From positions 186,001-250,000 of the forward strand of contig NZ_OBQI01000007.1 in the NCBI RefSeq assembly GCF_900221005.1: a stretch of DNA of 64,000 bases, given 5' to 3'. Positions within the stretch are counted from its first letter, which is position 1. Every line of letters starts with the position of its first letter. This document shows positions 46,430-54,876 of this stretch, one piece after another. This DNA is from Blastococcus aggregatus. Lineage in GTDB: Bacteria; Actinomycetota; Actinomycetes; Mycobacteriales; Geodermatophilaceae. The notes beneath the pieces were generated by a model. It was not told the DNA's origin, made no database searches, and saw only the letters and a list, made by a program, of their open reading frames with translations. The translations under genes were made by a program, and so were the position numbers.

Positions 46430-46462
46430 GTAGCGGGACACCTGTGAGAGGTGTCCCGCTAC
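46430..46462 (-). terminator. Strong hairpin downstream of the tRNA-Gly fragment
   Basis: A perfect 14-bp stem (GTAGCGGGACACCT with AGGTGTCCCGCTAC) and a GTGAG loop, 9 bases beyond the tRNA 3' end on its strand; presumably the original tRNA terminator. Confidence 0.7.
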
Positions 46463-46471
46463 ATCGCATCG

Positions 46472-46518
46472 GAGCGGGTGACGGGAATCGAACCCGCACA
46501 GTCAGCTTGGAAGGCTGG
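46472..46518 (-). other. tRNA-Gly(TCC) 3' fragment, likely attachment-site relic
   Basis: On the minus strand the anticodon loop and 3' half of a tRNA-Gly are intact: CTTCCAA loop with TCC anticodon, GCTGACTGTGC, T-arm GGGTTCGATTCCC and acceptor CACCCGCT. The 5' half (acceptor 5' strand, D-arm) is missing; the sequence to the right is unrelated. Such 3' halves are left where an integrase used the tRNA as target, with the element on the 5' side. No intact tRNA-Gly occurs in the window. The 250 bases from 46519 to the ABC gene show nothing else. Confidence 0.7.
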
Positions 46519-46768
46519 GTGACTCCACCCGTGAATCCGCTGGTGACAGCCTCACGAGGTGGCCGTCGTGCTTTCCGCGTGCCTTAGGTGCGATCCGATG
46601 AACGAACTCCTGCACATCGTCGCCGGACCACGGTGTGCGCCACTCCGATGACGCCGGCCGAGGCGGAGGGGGTCCGGATGTCTTCCCCCGCCTGGGACAC
46701 CCCCAACTGCCCCCCAATCCCGGGGCATCGCCTGGTCGCTGCTGGCCGCCGCGGAGGGGTGATGGCCC

Positions 46769-47458
46769 TCAGCGGTGTCCGGCCGTAACGGGGCTGCGCA
46801 GGTGTCCGTCGTGGATCTCGACGATCTGGTCGACGGCGGTCAGGTGGGTGCGGTCGTGGGTGACCAGGACGGTGGCGGTTCCTTGCCGGTGGGTGAGGGT
46901 GGTGATGAGGTCCAGGATCGCGGCGCCTCGTTCTTGGTCCAGGGCGCTGGTGGGCTCGTCGACCAGCAGCACGGCCGGCTCGTTCATCAGCGAGCGGGCG
47001 ATGTTGATGCGCTGCCGCTGGCCGCCGGAGAGCTGGTGCGGCCGGCGGTCGGCCTGCCCGGTGAGCCCGACGGCCTCGAGGAGTTCCATGGCGTGGCCTC
47101 GTGCGGCCCTCGGGGCGCGGCCGTCGAGGTGGGCCATCACCTGGAGTTGCTCGGCGGCGGTCAGTGACGGCAGCAGGTTGGGCTGCTGGAAGACCATGCC
47201 AATCCGGGTGCGGCGCAGCTCGGTCAGCCGGCTGCGGCTCAGCCCCGTGGTGTCGGTGCCGGCGATGACCACGTGCCCGGTGTCCGGGCTGATGAGTGTG
47301 GCCGCGACGGCCAGCAGGCTGGACTTGCCGGAGCCGGACGGGCCGACGAGGGCGGTGATGGTGCCGGCCGGCACGTCCAGGTCGACGTCGTCCAGGGCGG
47401 TCAGGCGAGCACCGCCGTCGGGGTAGGTGAGGGTGACATCGGTCAGGTGCAGGCTCAT
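46769..47458 (-). CDS. ABC transporter ATP-binding protein (MacB/LolD type)
   Basis: A 229-residue ATPase with Walker A GPSGSGKSS near residue 39, Q-loop FQQPNLLPS near residue 90, signature LSGGQRQRINIARSL near residue 142, and Walker B VLLVDEPTSALD near residue 162. The length and FtsX-type partner mark it as a MacB/LolD-like exporter of lipoproteins, peptides or antimicrobials. It overlaps the permease gene by ATGA and is divergent from a two-component system that probably controls it. Confidence 0.93.
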   Translation of the reverse strand: MSLHLTDVTLTYPDGGARLTALDDVDLDVPAGTITALVGPSGSGKSSLLAVAATLISPDTGHVVIAGTDTTGLSRSRLTELRRTRIGMVFQQPNLLPSLTAAEQLQVMAHLDGRAPRAARGHAMELLEAVGLTGQADRRPHQLSGGQRQRINIARSLMNEPAVLLVDEPTSALDQERGAAILDLITTLTHRQGTATVLVTHDRTHLTAVDQIVEIHDGHLRSPVTAGHR

Positions 47459-48537
47459 CGGGCACTTCCCAGGGCGGTCAGCGGGTCGACGGAGGTGATC
47501 CGGCGGATGGACAGGGCTGCGCCGGCGACGCCGAGCGCGATCATGACCAGCGCCGGGACGGCGACGGTGGCGAGGTCGAGGACGAACGGCACGGCGTGGC
47601 CGAGGGCGGCGCCGGCGGCGACCGCGATCGCGGTGCCGGCGACGGTGCCGAGCACGAGCAGCACCACGGCCTGGCCGAGCGCGTCGCGCAGCAGGTAGCC
47701 CGTGGACGCGCCCAGTGCCTTGAGGACGGCGATGTCGCCGCTGCGCTGGATGGTCCAGACGGTGAAGAACGCACCGATCACCAGTGCGGAGATCGCGAAC
47801 AAGAATCCGCGCATCAGCTGCAGGGAGCCGTTCTCTGAGGTGAACGACCCGATCGCGGACAGGGCGTCGTCGCGGCTGACCGTCGTGGTGCCCAGCTCGG
47901 CGTCGGCGGCGGCCAGGTCGGCGTCGGAGGTGGTGGTCAGCGCGATGACGGTGGCGCTGGGATCGTCGTCGCCGGTGCTGCCGGTGAGCGCCTGGAAGTC
48001 GTCCAGGCTGGTCCACATGACGGGGGTGTGGCTGTAGGAGGCGTCCCCGGCGATGTCGGCCACCCGCAGTTCCTGCCCGGCCACCGTGACGGTGTCCCCA
48101 ATTCGGGCCTCGAGCTCGTCCGCGGCGGCGGTGGACAGCACGACCGCGCCGTCCCGGACTTGCCCGGCGGACGGGGCCAGGCCGGAGCCCGCCTGCACCC
48201 CGAACGCGGACACGCTGGCCGTCCGCCCGTCGGTCTGCGCGCGGGTGGTGAGGATGCCCAGCGGCTCGGCGCTCGTGACTCCGGGCACCCGCTCCCATGC
48301 CGTCCACGTGTCGGCGTCGACGCTGGAGACGGTGAAGGAGAAGCCCTCTCCGTCGGCGGGCGCGGCGAACGCGAGGGAGTCGGCGGGCAGGTCGGTGATG
48401 GCGGAGGTGTTGGCCCGGGCCAGGCCGGCGGTCAGGCCGGACACCAGCCCGACCAGCACCGTGATGAGCACGACCACGGCGCCCATGAGGACGAAGCGTC
48501 CCTTGGCGAACCGGAGGTCTCTCCAGGCGACGAACAC
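47455..48537 (-). CDS. FtsX-like ABC transporter permease
   Basis: A 360-residue permease from a GTG. One N-terminal helix (FVLMGAVVVLITVLVGLVSGL) is followed by an extracytoplasmic MacB-like domain (residues about 45-235) and three C-terminal helices, the last ending ALSIRRITSVDPLTALG, a conserved FtsX-type end motif. It pairs with the ATPase downstream. Substrate likely a hydrophobic or cell-envelope-active compound. Confidence 0.9.
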   Translation of the reverse strand: MFVAWRDLRFAKGRFVLMGAVVVLITVLVGLVSGLTAGLARANTSAITDLPADSLAFAAPADGEGFSFTVSSVDADTWTAWERVPGVTSAEPLGILTTRAQTDGRTASVSAFGVQAGSGLAPSAGQVRDGAVVLSTAAADELEARIGDTVTVAGQELRVADIAGDASYSHTPVMWTSLDDFQALTGSTGDDDPSATVIALTTTSDADLAAADAELGTTTVSRDDALSAIGSFTSENGSLQLMRGFLFAISALVIGAFFTVWTIQRSGDIAVLKALGASTGYLLRDALGQAVVLLVLGTVAGTAIAVAAGAALGHAVPFVLDLATVAVPALVMIALGVAGAALSIRRITSVDPLTALGSAR

Positions 48538-48718
48538 GGTTCAGGCTCTCCTCGCTGCACGTGCCAGGCGACGTGCCCGGCGACTGGATCCAGCCTCGCC
48601 AGGAGAGGGCATTCCAGGCATCGTGCGGGAGACTGCTCCGGCCAGGCCAGGAGGTGCACGGCCGCCTCAACCTTTCGATGGATGCGGTGCTCGCGCAGCT
48701 GCCTAGCCTGGAGGTGCC

Positions 48719-49936
48719 ATGACCCCGACTGCTCCCGTTCCGGTACAGCCGGTGCTGCGCGGTTGTCTGCACCTGCTGGTGCTCGCGCTGCTGGGATTGG
48801 CCGTCGCACGCGCCGTCGCCGAGGACGCCCCGCATGCCGGTGCGGTCCTCGCCGCGGCGGTCGCCGTGGGCCTGATCTACGCCGTCGGCCCTGCTCTGCC
48901 GTCGGTGCAGCGCTCCACCGCCGCGGCGGCAATCTGGCTGACGATCCTGGGCCTCGGCTGGCTGGTGCTCCTGTACTGGACGCCGGACGGCATCTGGCTG
49001 GCTTTCCCGCTGTTCTTCGTCCAGCTCCACCTGCTGCCCATGCGCTGGGGGCTCACCGCCGTCGCGACCACGACTGTCGCGGCGATCGCCGGGTTCGCCT
49101 GGCACCAGGACGGCCTCACCGCGCCGATGGTCCTCGGCCCGGTCCTGGGCGCGGCCGTCGCGGTGGCCACCGTGCTCGGCTACCAGGCGCTGTACCGGGA
49201 GAGCGAAGCGCGCCGGCGGCTGATCGACGAGCTCACCGCCGCCCGCGCCGACCTGGCCGCCGCCGAGCACACGGGTGGGGTGCTGGCCGAACGCGAGCGG
49301 CTCGCCCGGGAGATCCACGACACCCTCGCCCAGGGCCTGTCCAGCATCCAGCTGCTGCTCCGCGCCGCGGAGCGCGCCCTTCCCGGCCGGTCGGACAGCG
49401 CCCTCGGTCACGTGCGGCAGGCCCGCCAGGCCGCCGTCGACAACCTTGCCGAGGCGCGGCGCTTCGTCCGGGACTGGACTCCGCCGGGCCTGGAGGTGGC
49501 GGGCTCACTGCCCGCCGCGCTCAAGCAGCTGTGCGCGACCACCGCCGATGCCTTTGGGCTGGCCGTGCACGCCTCCATCTCCGGTGTGCCGATCGAGCTG
49601 CCGGCTGCCCAGGAGACCGCGCTGCTGCGCATCGCACAGGCGGCGCTCGCCAACGCCGTCCAGCACGGGCAGCCGTCACGCGTCGAGCTGACGCTGAGCT
49701 ACATGGGCACCGACGTCGCCCTCGACATCGTCGACGACGGCACCGGGTTCGACCCCGAGCTGGTCGCACCGCCCGGCCAGGGTCCGGACGGGACTGGGTT
49801 CGGCCTGGCGGCGATGCGCGCTCGCGCGCGCGCCCTGCAGGGCGCGCTGGTCGTGGAGTCCGCGCCCGGCAAGGGCACGGCGGTGGCGGCCACCCTCCCG
49901 GTCCCCGCAGGCACCGTCGAGGAGGTGTCGGCTTGA
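48719..49936 (+). CDS. NarL-type sensor histidine kinase
   Basis: A 405-residue kinase with six N-terminal helices (residues about 15-160), a short coiled linker, the HisKA_3 box ERLAREIHDTLAQGLSSIQ near residue 195 with the phospho-His, and an HATPase domain (ALANAVQHGQPSRV, DDGTGFDPE, GTGFGLAAMRARA). It lacks a distinct extracytoplasmic sensor domain, typical of kinases sensing within the membrane. Divergent from the ABC exporter, which is the likely target with the regulator next door. Confidence 0.92.
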   Translation: MTPTAPVPVQPVLRGCLHLLVLALLGLAVARAVAEDAPHAGAVLAAAVAVGLIYAVGPALPSVQRSTAAAAIWLTILGLGWLVLLYWTPDGIWLAFPLFFVQLHLLPMRWGLTAVATTTVAAIAGFAWHQDGLTAPMVLGPVLGAAVAVATVLGYQALYRESEARRRLIDELTAARADLAAAEHTGGVLAERERLAREIHDTLAQGLSSIQLLLRAAERALPGRSDSALGHVRQARQAAVDNLAEARRFVRDWTPPGLEVAGSLPAALKQLCATTADAFGLAVHASISGVPIELPAAQETALLRIAQAALANAVQHGQPSRVELTLSYMGTDVALDIVDDGTGFDPELVAPPGQGPDGTGFGLAAMRARARALQGALVVESAPGKGTAVAATLPVPAGTVEEVSA

Positions 49937-50568
49937 CGTCCGGACCCGTCCGGCTGCTGCTCGCCGACGACCACCCCGTCGTCCGCGCCGGCCTGCGTGC
50001 GGTCCTGGAGGGCGAGCCGGACTTCGACGTCGTGGCCGAGGCGCCCACCGCCGAGCGGGCCGTCGAGCTCGCCGCCGAGCTGGAAGTCGACGTGGTGCTC
50101 ATGGACCTGCAGTTCGGCAGCGGCATGGGCGGCTCGCAGGCCACCGCGCTCATCACCGCTCGCTCCGGCGCGCCACGGGTGCTTGTGCTAACCACCTACG
50201 ACACCGACGTGGACATCCTCGCCGCGATCGAGGCCGGCGCCACCGGCTACCTGCTGAAGGACACCCCGCCCGACGAGCTCGCCGCCGCAGTACGGACGGC
50301 AGCCGCGGGCAAATCCGCGCTCGCTCCGGAGATCGCACAGCGGCTGATGGACCGCGTACGAACGCCCGCCGAGACGCTCAGTTTCCGTGAGGTCGAGGTT
50401 CTGCAGCTGGTGGCCGAAGGACTGTCGAATCAGCAGATCAGCGGGCGACTGTTCCTCAGCCAGGCGACCGTGAAGTCCCACCTCGTGCACATCTACGCCA
50501 AGCTTGGCGTCGATTCACGGACCGCTGCCGTGGCCGCCGCCACCGCTCGAGGGCTCATCCGCCGATGA
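49933..50568 (+). CDS. NarL/LuxR-family response regulator
   Basis: 211 residues. The only start that keeps the receiver domain is the TTG at 49933, which overlaps the kinase stop as TTGA. The receiver has ADDHPVVRAG near residue 10, the phospho-Asp in VVLMDLQFG near residue 58, and Lys in LLKDTPP near residue 108. The C-terminal LuxR helix-turn-helix is FREVEVLQLVAEGLSNQQISGRLFLSQATVKSHL. It should activate or repress the divergent ABC exporter. Confidence 0.92.
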   Translation: MTSGPVRLLLADDHPVVRAGLRAVLEGEPDFDVVAEAPTAERAVELAAELEVDVVLMDLQFGSGMGGSQATALITARSGAPRVLVLTTYDTDVDILAAIEAGATGYLLKDTPPDELAAAVRTAAAGKSALAPEIAQRLMDRVRTPAETLSFREVEVLQLVAEGLSNQQISGRLFLSQATVKSHLVHIYAKLGVDSRTAAVAAATARGLIRR

Positions 50569-50813
50569 GACGGTGAGGCGTAGATGCGGGGAACCCGGTG
50601 GTTCTATCCCCGATGCGGCGTTCGGAGCGGACTCCGGCTGGTCGGGCGGGGTTCGCCGGCCACCACAGAAGCGCCGTGTAGCTTGCTGACGTGGCTGGCT
50701 TCGCGATTCTGTGCGGGCTCGCCGGCGACTGACTCTCGCGCCGGTGGGTCCGAGAGCACGTCAGTCGAGGTCGCTCTCCCGCTGACCAGGGCCCCAACGG
50801 CCCGGAGGCATCC

Positions 50814-51092
50814 ATGGCCATCCACCAAGATCTCGTTCCCAGCGCAGCCAGAGTGCGCGTCGTCGTGGCCGACGCGCTGGGACTGCAGCGCGTCCTCACC
50901 ATGTTGACCGGACGCAACCACGCCTTCACTCGCCTGGAAGCCGAAGAGGCCAACGGTGGTCGGTGGACGGTCACCGTGCATCTGACTGCCTCGTCGCATG
51001 AAATGGAACTCGTGACCCTCCGCTTGGACCGTCTGCCCAGCGTCCTGACCGTCGACGTCACTTCGCCTGGCCAACTCGCCGCCACCGCGTGA
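50814..51092 (+). CDS. Small ACT-like domain protein
   Basis: A 92-residue protein from the ATG at 50814 with GGAGG five bases upstream. RVRVVVADALGLQRVLTMLTGRNHAFTRLEAEE (residues about 13-45) and the final RLDRLPSVLTVDV give a beta-alpha-beta-beta-alpha-beta pattern like the ACT domain of IlvH-type regulatory subunits. There is no linked biosynthetic gene. It could be a free-standing amino-acid sensor. The 245 bases before it show no gene. Confidence 0.55.
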   Translation: MAIHQDLVPSAARVRVVVADALGLQRVLTMLTGRNHAFTRLEAEEANGGRWTVTVHLTASSHEMELVTLRLDRLPSVLTVDVTSPGQLAATA

Positions 51093-51278
51093 GGACGTGA
51101 CCCAGGGCCGACGAGCTGCGCCGCTCCTGGGTCAGCAACATGTTCAGTCAGTCATCCCTGGCGTGCACCGACCCGGCCGGCCGACGGCGGTCGTGGGATT
51201 GGCCTCCCAAAAAGGGTGCCCCCAGCTAGGGGTTGACCGGGGTGATCTTGCCTCCCAGCATGCAACGAGGAAGGGTAA

Positions 51279-51309
51279 AGGCCCTGGTTAGTCGCCTGAC
51301 CAGGGGCCT
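51279..51309 (-). terminator. Hairpin downstream of the tRNA-His-like fragment
   Basis: AGGCCCTGGT pairs with ACCAGGGGCCT (one bulged G) around a 10-base loop, just beyond the tRNA 3' end on its strand. Confidence 0.5.
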
Positions 51310-51315
51310 CGCCGG

Positions 51316-51343
51316 TGGGGTGAGTGACGGGGCTCGAACCCGC
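51316..51343 (-). other. tRNA-His-like 3' fragment, candidate att site of an integrated element
   Basis: The minus strand carries a complete T-arm (GCGGGTTCGAGCCCCGT) and acceptor strand CACTCAC followed by C and CCA. A C discriminator base is specific to tRNA-His, so that isotype is inferred. No D-arm or anticodon arm follows to the right, where an integrase gene ends 58 bases away. That is the expected layout of an att site with the element on the right. Confidence 0.65.
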
Positions 51344-51401
51344 ATCACCAGCGACAAGGTTGAGCTCGTGGAGTGGCTCGATCTCCGGAGCTCAAGCCGG
51401 A

Positions 51402-52535
51402 TCAGGCAGAAGTCGTGCCGTCGGAGTGCCTCAGCGCCGCGCTCATGGCGGCGGCGAGCGCGGCATCTCGTTCTTGCTCGGCGCGCTGGTAGCGCAGCGC
51501 CGCGGCGGGGGAGGCGTGCCCGAGTCGGTGCATCAATTCCCTGGTGGTGGCGCCGTGCCGGGCGGCGACGGTGGCGCCCCAGCCGCGCAGGTCATGTAGA
51601 TGGGAGCCAGCCGGCAGTCCGGCCGCCTCTGCTGCTGGAGCCCACACCCGCGAGGCGAAGTTGTTGCGTCGTATAGGCCCGCCCTTCGGCCCCACGAAGA
51701 CCAGTCCGTGCGCACCGGGCTGGGCGTACGTCGCGAGGTGGTGTTCCAGGTCGCCGATGATGTGCGGCGGGATCGCCACGGCTCGGCGACCTGCGGCCGA
51801 CTTCGGCGGGCCGTAGGAACGTTCCTGCCCGATCACGTCGATGACCGCGCTCTTCACGCTCACGGTGCCTGCCTTGAGATCGAGGTGCTCCCGACGGAGC
51901 GCCGACAGCTCACCGATGCGCAGTCCCGTCCAGGCAGCCAGGAGGATCAGCGCTCGCCAGCGATCCTCGACGGCATCGACGAGCGCCTGGACTTGAGCGA
52001 GCGTGAACATCGGTCGCTCACTGGAGCGTTCCTGCCCTGCTCCACGGATGGAGCACGGGTTCCGAGCGATGAGATTGTCGTCGACAGCCGTAGTGCAGAT
52101 GGCGCGCAGCAGTCGGTAGCACTTGGCCGCTGTGACCTGACCCGGTCCGGCGGGGCCGCTGAGCTTCCCGTACCAGGCCCGGACAGAAGAGGCCTCCAGC
52201 TGGCGAAGGGGCGTCGATCCCAGGGACGGGACGATGTGGTTCTTGAGCTGTGCTCGGTAGAGCTCGGCCGTGCGAGGGGCCAGTGGCCGGCCACGGACGA
52301 GGCGGGTCTCCACCCAGTGCTCGGCATAGACCTGGAGCGGCTCCTTGCCCGCCTTCGGGTCGATCCAGCGGCCCGAGTCCAGCTCGGTCTGCGTCTTGGC
52401 GAGCCATCTGTAGCCGTCGGCCTTGGTCGCGAACGTGGACGGCGCCGAGACTTGCCTGCCCGTGTCATCTGTGTAGCGGGCCTGATAGCGCCCCGAGCGG
52501 AGCCGACGAACCGTGCCCCAGGTCCTTCGGCTCAC
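51402..52535 (-). CDS. Tyrosine recombinase (phage/ICE-type integrase)
   Basis: A 377-residue integrase. An arm-binding N-terminus (SGRYQARYTDDTGRQ) and a SAM-like core-binding domain (residues about 70-165) precede the catalytic domain with Arg in WTGLRIGELSALR near residue 205, His-x-x-Arg in HLHDLRGWGA near residue 316, LGHASP near residue 340, and the nucleophile Tyr in ALRYQRAE. All catalytic residues are present, so it may be active. Its 3' end lies beside the tRNA-His-like fragment. Confidence 0.92.
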   Translation of the reverse strand: MSRRTWGTVRRLRSGRYQARYTDDTGRQVSAPSTFATKADGYRWLAKTQTELDSGRWIDPKAGKEPLQVYAEHWVETRLVRGRPLAPRTAELYRAQLKNHIVPSLGSTPLRQLEASSVRAWYGKLSGPAGPGQVTAAKCYRLLRAICTTAVDDNLIARNPCSIRGAGQERSSERPMFTLAQVQALVDAVEDRWRALILLAAWTGLRIGELSALRREHLDLKAGTVSVKSAVIDVIGQERSYGPPKSAAGRRAVAIPPHIIGDLEHHLATYAQPGAHGLVFVGPKGGPIRRNNFASRVWAPAAEAAGLPAGSHLHDLRGWGATVAARHGATTRELMHRLGHASPAAALRYQRAEQERDAALAAAMSAALRHSDGTTSA

Positions 52536-52846
52536 GTCAGCCTCCCCGTGCCTTCGGTTGAGGCGACTGTCGGGCGATTGCCGACCGAGTTGAGGCGGCG
52601 ACGCCGATCGACTGATGGCCTTCCACGAGTCTCATCGGGGGGCTTGACGTACTTAGGACGACGTGCTCGCCGCGGCAATAGCGGGCGGTGGGCGCGAGGT
52701 CGGTGGAGGGGCCGCAGAATCGCCACCCCCACGCCATGGTTGACGAGGGCAGGGACAGGCGCCCAAGTGGCGTGGTGACCGCCGAGAATTTCGGCCCGGC
52801 ATAGGCGCGCCCCCACGGTCGCTGCCGGTGTGCGGCACGAGTCGAG
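52536..52846 (-). other. 311-base gap between integrase and excisionase genes
   Basis: Open frames are present on the minus strand but none resembles a known protein. In related elements this spot can hold a replication initiator or regulatory DNA; here I see neither. Confidence 0.4.
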
Positions 52847-53068
52847 CTACTCCTCACTCGTGACACGTCCGGCCTCGATGAACTCGTCGAGGATCGAGCG
52901 CTGGAGCCGGACGTACTTGCCGAGCTTGACGTAGGTGATCCGCCGTTGAGCGATCAGCCGGCGGATGAACCGCTCTCCTGTTCCCAGGTAGTCCCCGGCC
53001 TGGGCGACGGTCAGCAGCTGATTGTGCTGTTCAAGCGACGCGACTCGTTCCGAGGTCGTCGCAGGCAT
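52847..53068 (-). CDS. Excisionase-like helix-turn-helix protein
   Basis: A 73-residue DNA-binding protein of the MerR-like excisionase fold: LLTVAQAGDYLGTGERFIRRLIAQRRITYVKLGKYVRLQRSILDEFI, residues about 18-64. It is on the integrase strand, 311 bases upstream, the usual xis-int order of mobile elements. It likely steers excision and may also regulate int. Confidence 0.85.
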   Translation of the reverse strand: MPATTSERVASLEQHNQLLTVAQAGDYLGTGERFIRRLIAQRRITYVKLGKYVRLQRSILDEFIEAGRVTSEE

Positions 53069-53616
53069 CAGGAACCGACCTGCTGACCGAGGATGGGACG
53101 GCCACGGATGCCGCGGTCGACGTCACCGATCGGGGTGCCCCGAGGCCGGCACGGATACCGCGGCGGCTGTGGCTGGGCTGTTGGTCTCATGGCGCAAAGG
53201 CTTCCGCGGACTGTTCCGGTATTCCTTCAGTCTTGAGGCCTCGGTTTGGTGGCTCGGCAAGACGACGCAGGCGCTCTCCACAGCCATGTCGCGGGTGCCG
53301 GCTTTGTCGAGCATGTCGTCCTCCAGTTCTTCTCCAGTTCCCCTGCGGAGGCAGATGCGCAGTCGGTCGTGGCCCTGCAGAGGGTCTCCAGTGGACGAGA
53401 GGTGCGTTGGACGTCGGGAGGATGCCGGCGCAGGCCTCCAGCCACCGCCCGACGTCACCCTCCCGTTGCCCCCTCCGTCGACTGGTGTCGCAGCGTGCCG
53501 ACACGCAGGCGCGCCGCGCCGGTGACGAGGCGCTTGCCCGATCGGGGCGGGCACACGGCACTAGGGTTCGGCGCCACGGGGCGGGTGTCCACCGATCGGG
53601 TGATGGGGGAGCTGCC
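53069..53616. other. Gap of about 550 bases upstream of the XRE-like gene
   Basis: No convincing gene on either strand. It contains a 20-bp motif (53321-53340, minus) that recurs in inverted orientation after the XRE-like gene, plus another CTCCAGT near 53386. Divergent promoters for xis and the regulator must lie here. Confidence 0.4.
53321..53340 (-). repeat. 20-bp motif GAACTGGAGAA-N2-ACTGGAG, copy 1
   Basis: Read on the minus strand, two ACTGGAG units stand 11 bases apart. It matches the copy at 54068 in 18 of 20 positions, in opposite orientation. Confidence 0.6.
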
Positions 53617-54069
53617 GTGGCGCGGCCGCTGCTTCGAGGCGACCGCCTGCAGGCTGCCCGTGAGGCCATCGGCCTGAGCCGAGAAGAACTGGCTGAAAAT
53701 CTGGAGCTCTCCAGTCCGGTGCGCATCCGGGTCTGGGAGACGGGACTCGAGCGTCCGCGACCCCGCTTCGTGCCGAGGCTTGCGACCGCGCTGGGCGTCG
53801 ACCCCTTGTATCTCCTCGACGTTGACCGCGACGACCCACCTCTGGCGGCTCTGCGCTTGGCGGCCGGATTTGCCACGAATGAGGTGACTGGGCCCGGGTT
53901 GTCGGTCATGACGTATTTGCGGCTGGAAGACGGCCGCCCCGGGGCGGATCCCTCGCCCGAGGTGATAGCCGCCATCAGCCAGGTTCTCGGCGTGGACAGC
54001 CCGCGAGTGGAGGCGGCCGTCCGCCGCTCTCGCAGGGACCACGCGGCCATGGCGACTTTCGAAGGCTGA
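53617..54069 (+). CDS. XRE-like helix-turn-helix regulator
   Basis: 150 residues from a GTG with GGGGGAG five bases upstream. The helix-turn-helix covers residues about 8-60: LQAAREAIGLSREELAENLEL and VWETGLERPRPRFVPRLATALGVDPLYLLDV, with a GLERP wing like XRE repressors. The remainder, to FEG, includes a second HTH-like segment (EVIAAISQVLGVDSPRVEAAV). It probably controls the mobile element's int/xis or nearby cargo. A 20-bp repeat flanks it on both sides. Confidence 0.78.
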   Translation: MARPLLRGDRLQAAREAIGLSREELAENLELSSPVRIRVWETGLERPRPRFVPRLATALGVDPLYLLDVDRDDPPLAALRLAAGFATNEVTGPGLSVMTYLRLEDGRPGADPSPEVIAAISQVLGVDSPRVEAAVRRSRRDHAAMATFEG

Positions 54070-54087
54070 ACTGGAGAATTACTGGAG
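54068..54087 (+). repeat. 20-bp motif GAACTGGAGAA-N2-ACTGGAG, copy 2
   Basis: Overlaps the XRE-like gene's stop and is followed by AAAG. It differs from copy 1 only in the two central bases. Confidence 0.6.
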
Positions 54088-54276
54088 AAAGAGCCTGCCT
54101 CCCCGGACGATCCCGGTGGTAATTTCCCGCGCAGTTGCCCGGGGGAGGTGCCCAATGGCCCGCACGACGGAGTCGAGTGCGGCATGGGACCGCATGCCCC
54201 AGGGACTCGTCCACCGACCGCGGGCAGTCAGCCTCGTACCGAAGCACGGTCTCCCTACCCGGCGCGGGCAGTCGCG

Positions 54277-54876
54277 ATGACCAGGCGGCGGTGGGCGGCT
54301 GGTGCGCTCCTTGCGCTACTGCCCCTCGCTGGATGCACGGCGGGCGAGGCCAGTCCGGAGGGCTCGACGCCGAGCGCGACGACGTCTTCGACTTCGCGGA
54401 CTTCGACGACCGCTCCTGCCACGAGCAACGCGCCGAGCCCCGAAGACGAGGCGGCAACAGATGCCACCGTGGTCGTCAACGAGCTGCTGCGCGTCACTGA
54501 CGCGGCCAAGAAGGACCCAGGTGCCAGGGACTGGGAGCCAGAGATCCGGCGGTTCTCGGGTGACCCCGCCGCGCTGCTCGCCGTCACGGCAGTACGGGAC
54601 TACGCAGCCCTCGGGCTCCGTCAGGAAGGCGACACCGCAGTCGACCTGGAGGTCACCGACGTCGACCTAACGGCTCCCGAGGGACCCACCGTGAGGATCA
54701 CCGGCTGCTACGACAGCGAGAGCACGCGCGTTCTGAGGGTCGAGAACGGGGAGGTCGTGCCCCACGGGACTCCGCCGCGGTACGTCTGGGACATCACCGT
54801 CACGCGCTACGAGGCCGAACCGGGATCCCCGTGGCTGGTCAACGAGTTGGACCCGCTGACGGATCGACCATGCTGA
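54277..54876 (+). CDS. Putative lipoprotein
   Basis: 199 residues from the ATG at 54277. A signal peptide (RRRWAAGALLALLPLAGC) ends in the lipobox LAGC at about residue 20, then a Ser/Thr/Ala-rich linker. The mature domain (residues about 60-199) holds TVVVNELLRVTDAAKKDPGARDW, a pattern seen in small actinomycete lipoproteins of the NTF2-like type. It overlaps the next gene by 7 bases, at the head of the Tad-like operon. Role unknown; perhaps a surface component of the pilus machinery. Confidence 0.8.
   Translation: MTRRRWAAGALLALLPLAGCTAGEASPEGSTPSATTSSTSRTSTTAPATSNAPSPEDEAATDATVVVNELLRVTDAAKKDPGARDWEPEIRRFSGDPAALLAVTAVRDYAALGLRQEGDTAVDLEVTDVDLTAPEGPTVRITGCYDSESTRVLRVENGEVVPHGTPPRYVWDITVTRYEAEPGSPWLVNELDPLTDRPC

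Noticed and set aside
46472..46518. A functional tRNA-Gly gene
   Set aside because: No D-arm or 5' acceptor strand can be folded from the adjacent sequence; only the 3' half is present.
53123..53554. 143-codon minus-strand frame upstream of the XRE-like gene
   Set aside because: No ribosome-binding site, no recognisable domain, and the 20-bp repeat falls inside it; better read as regulatory DNA.
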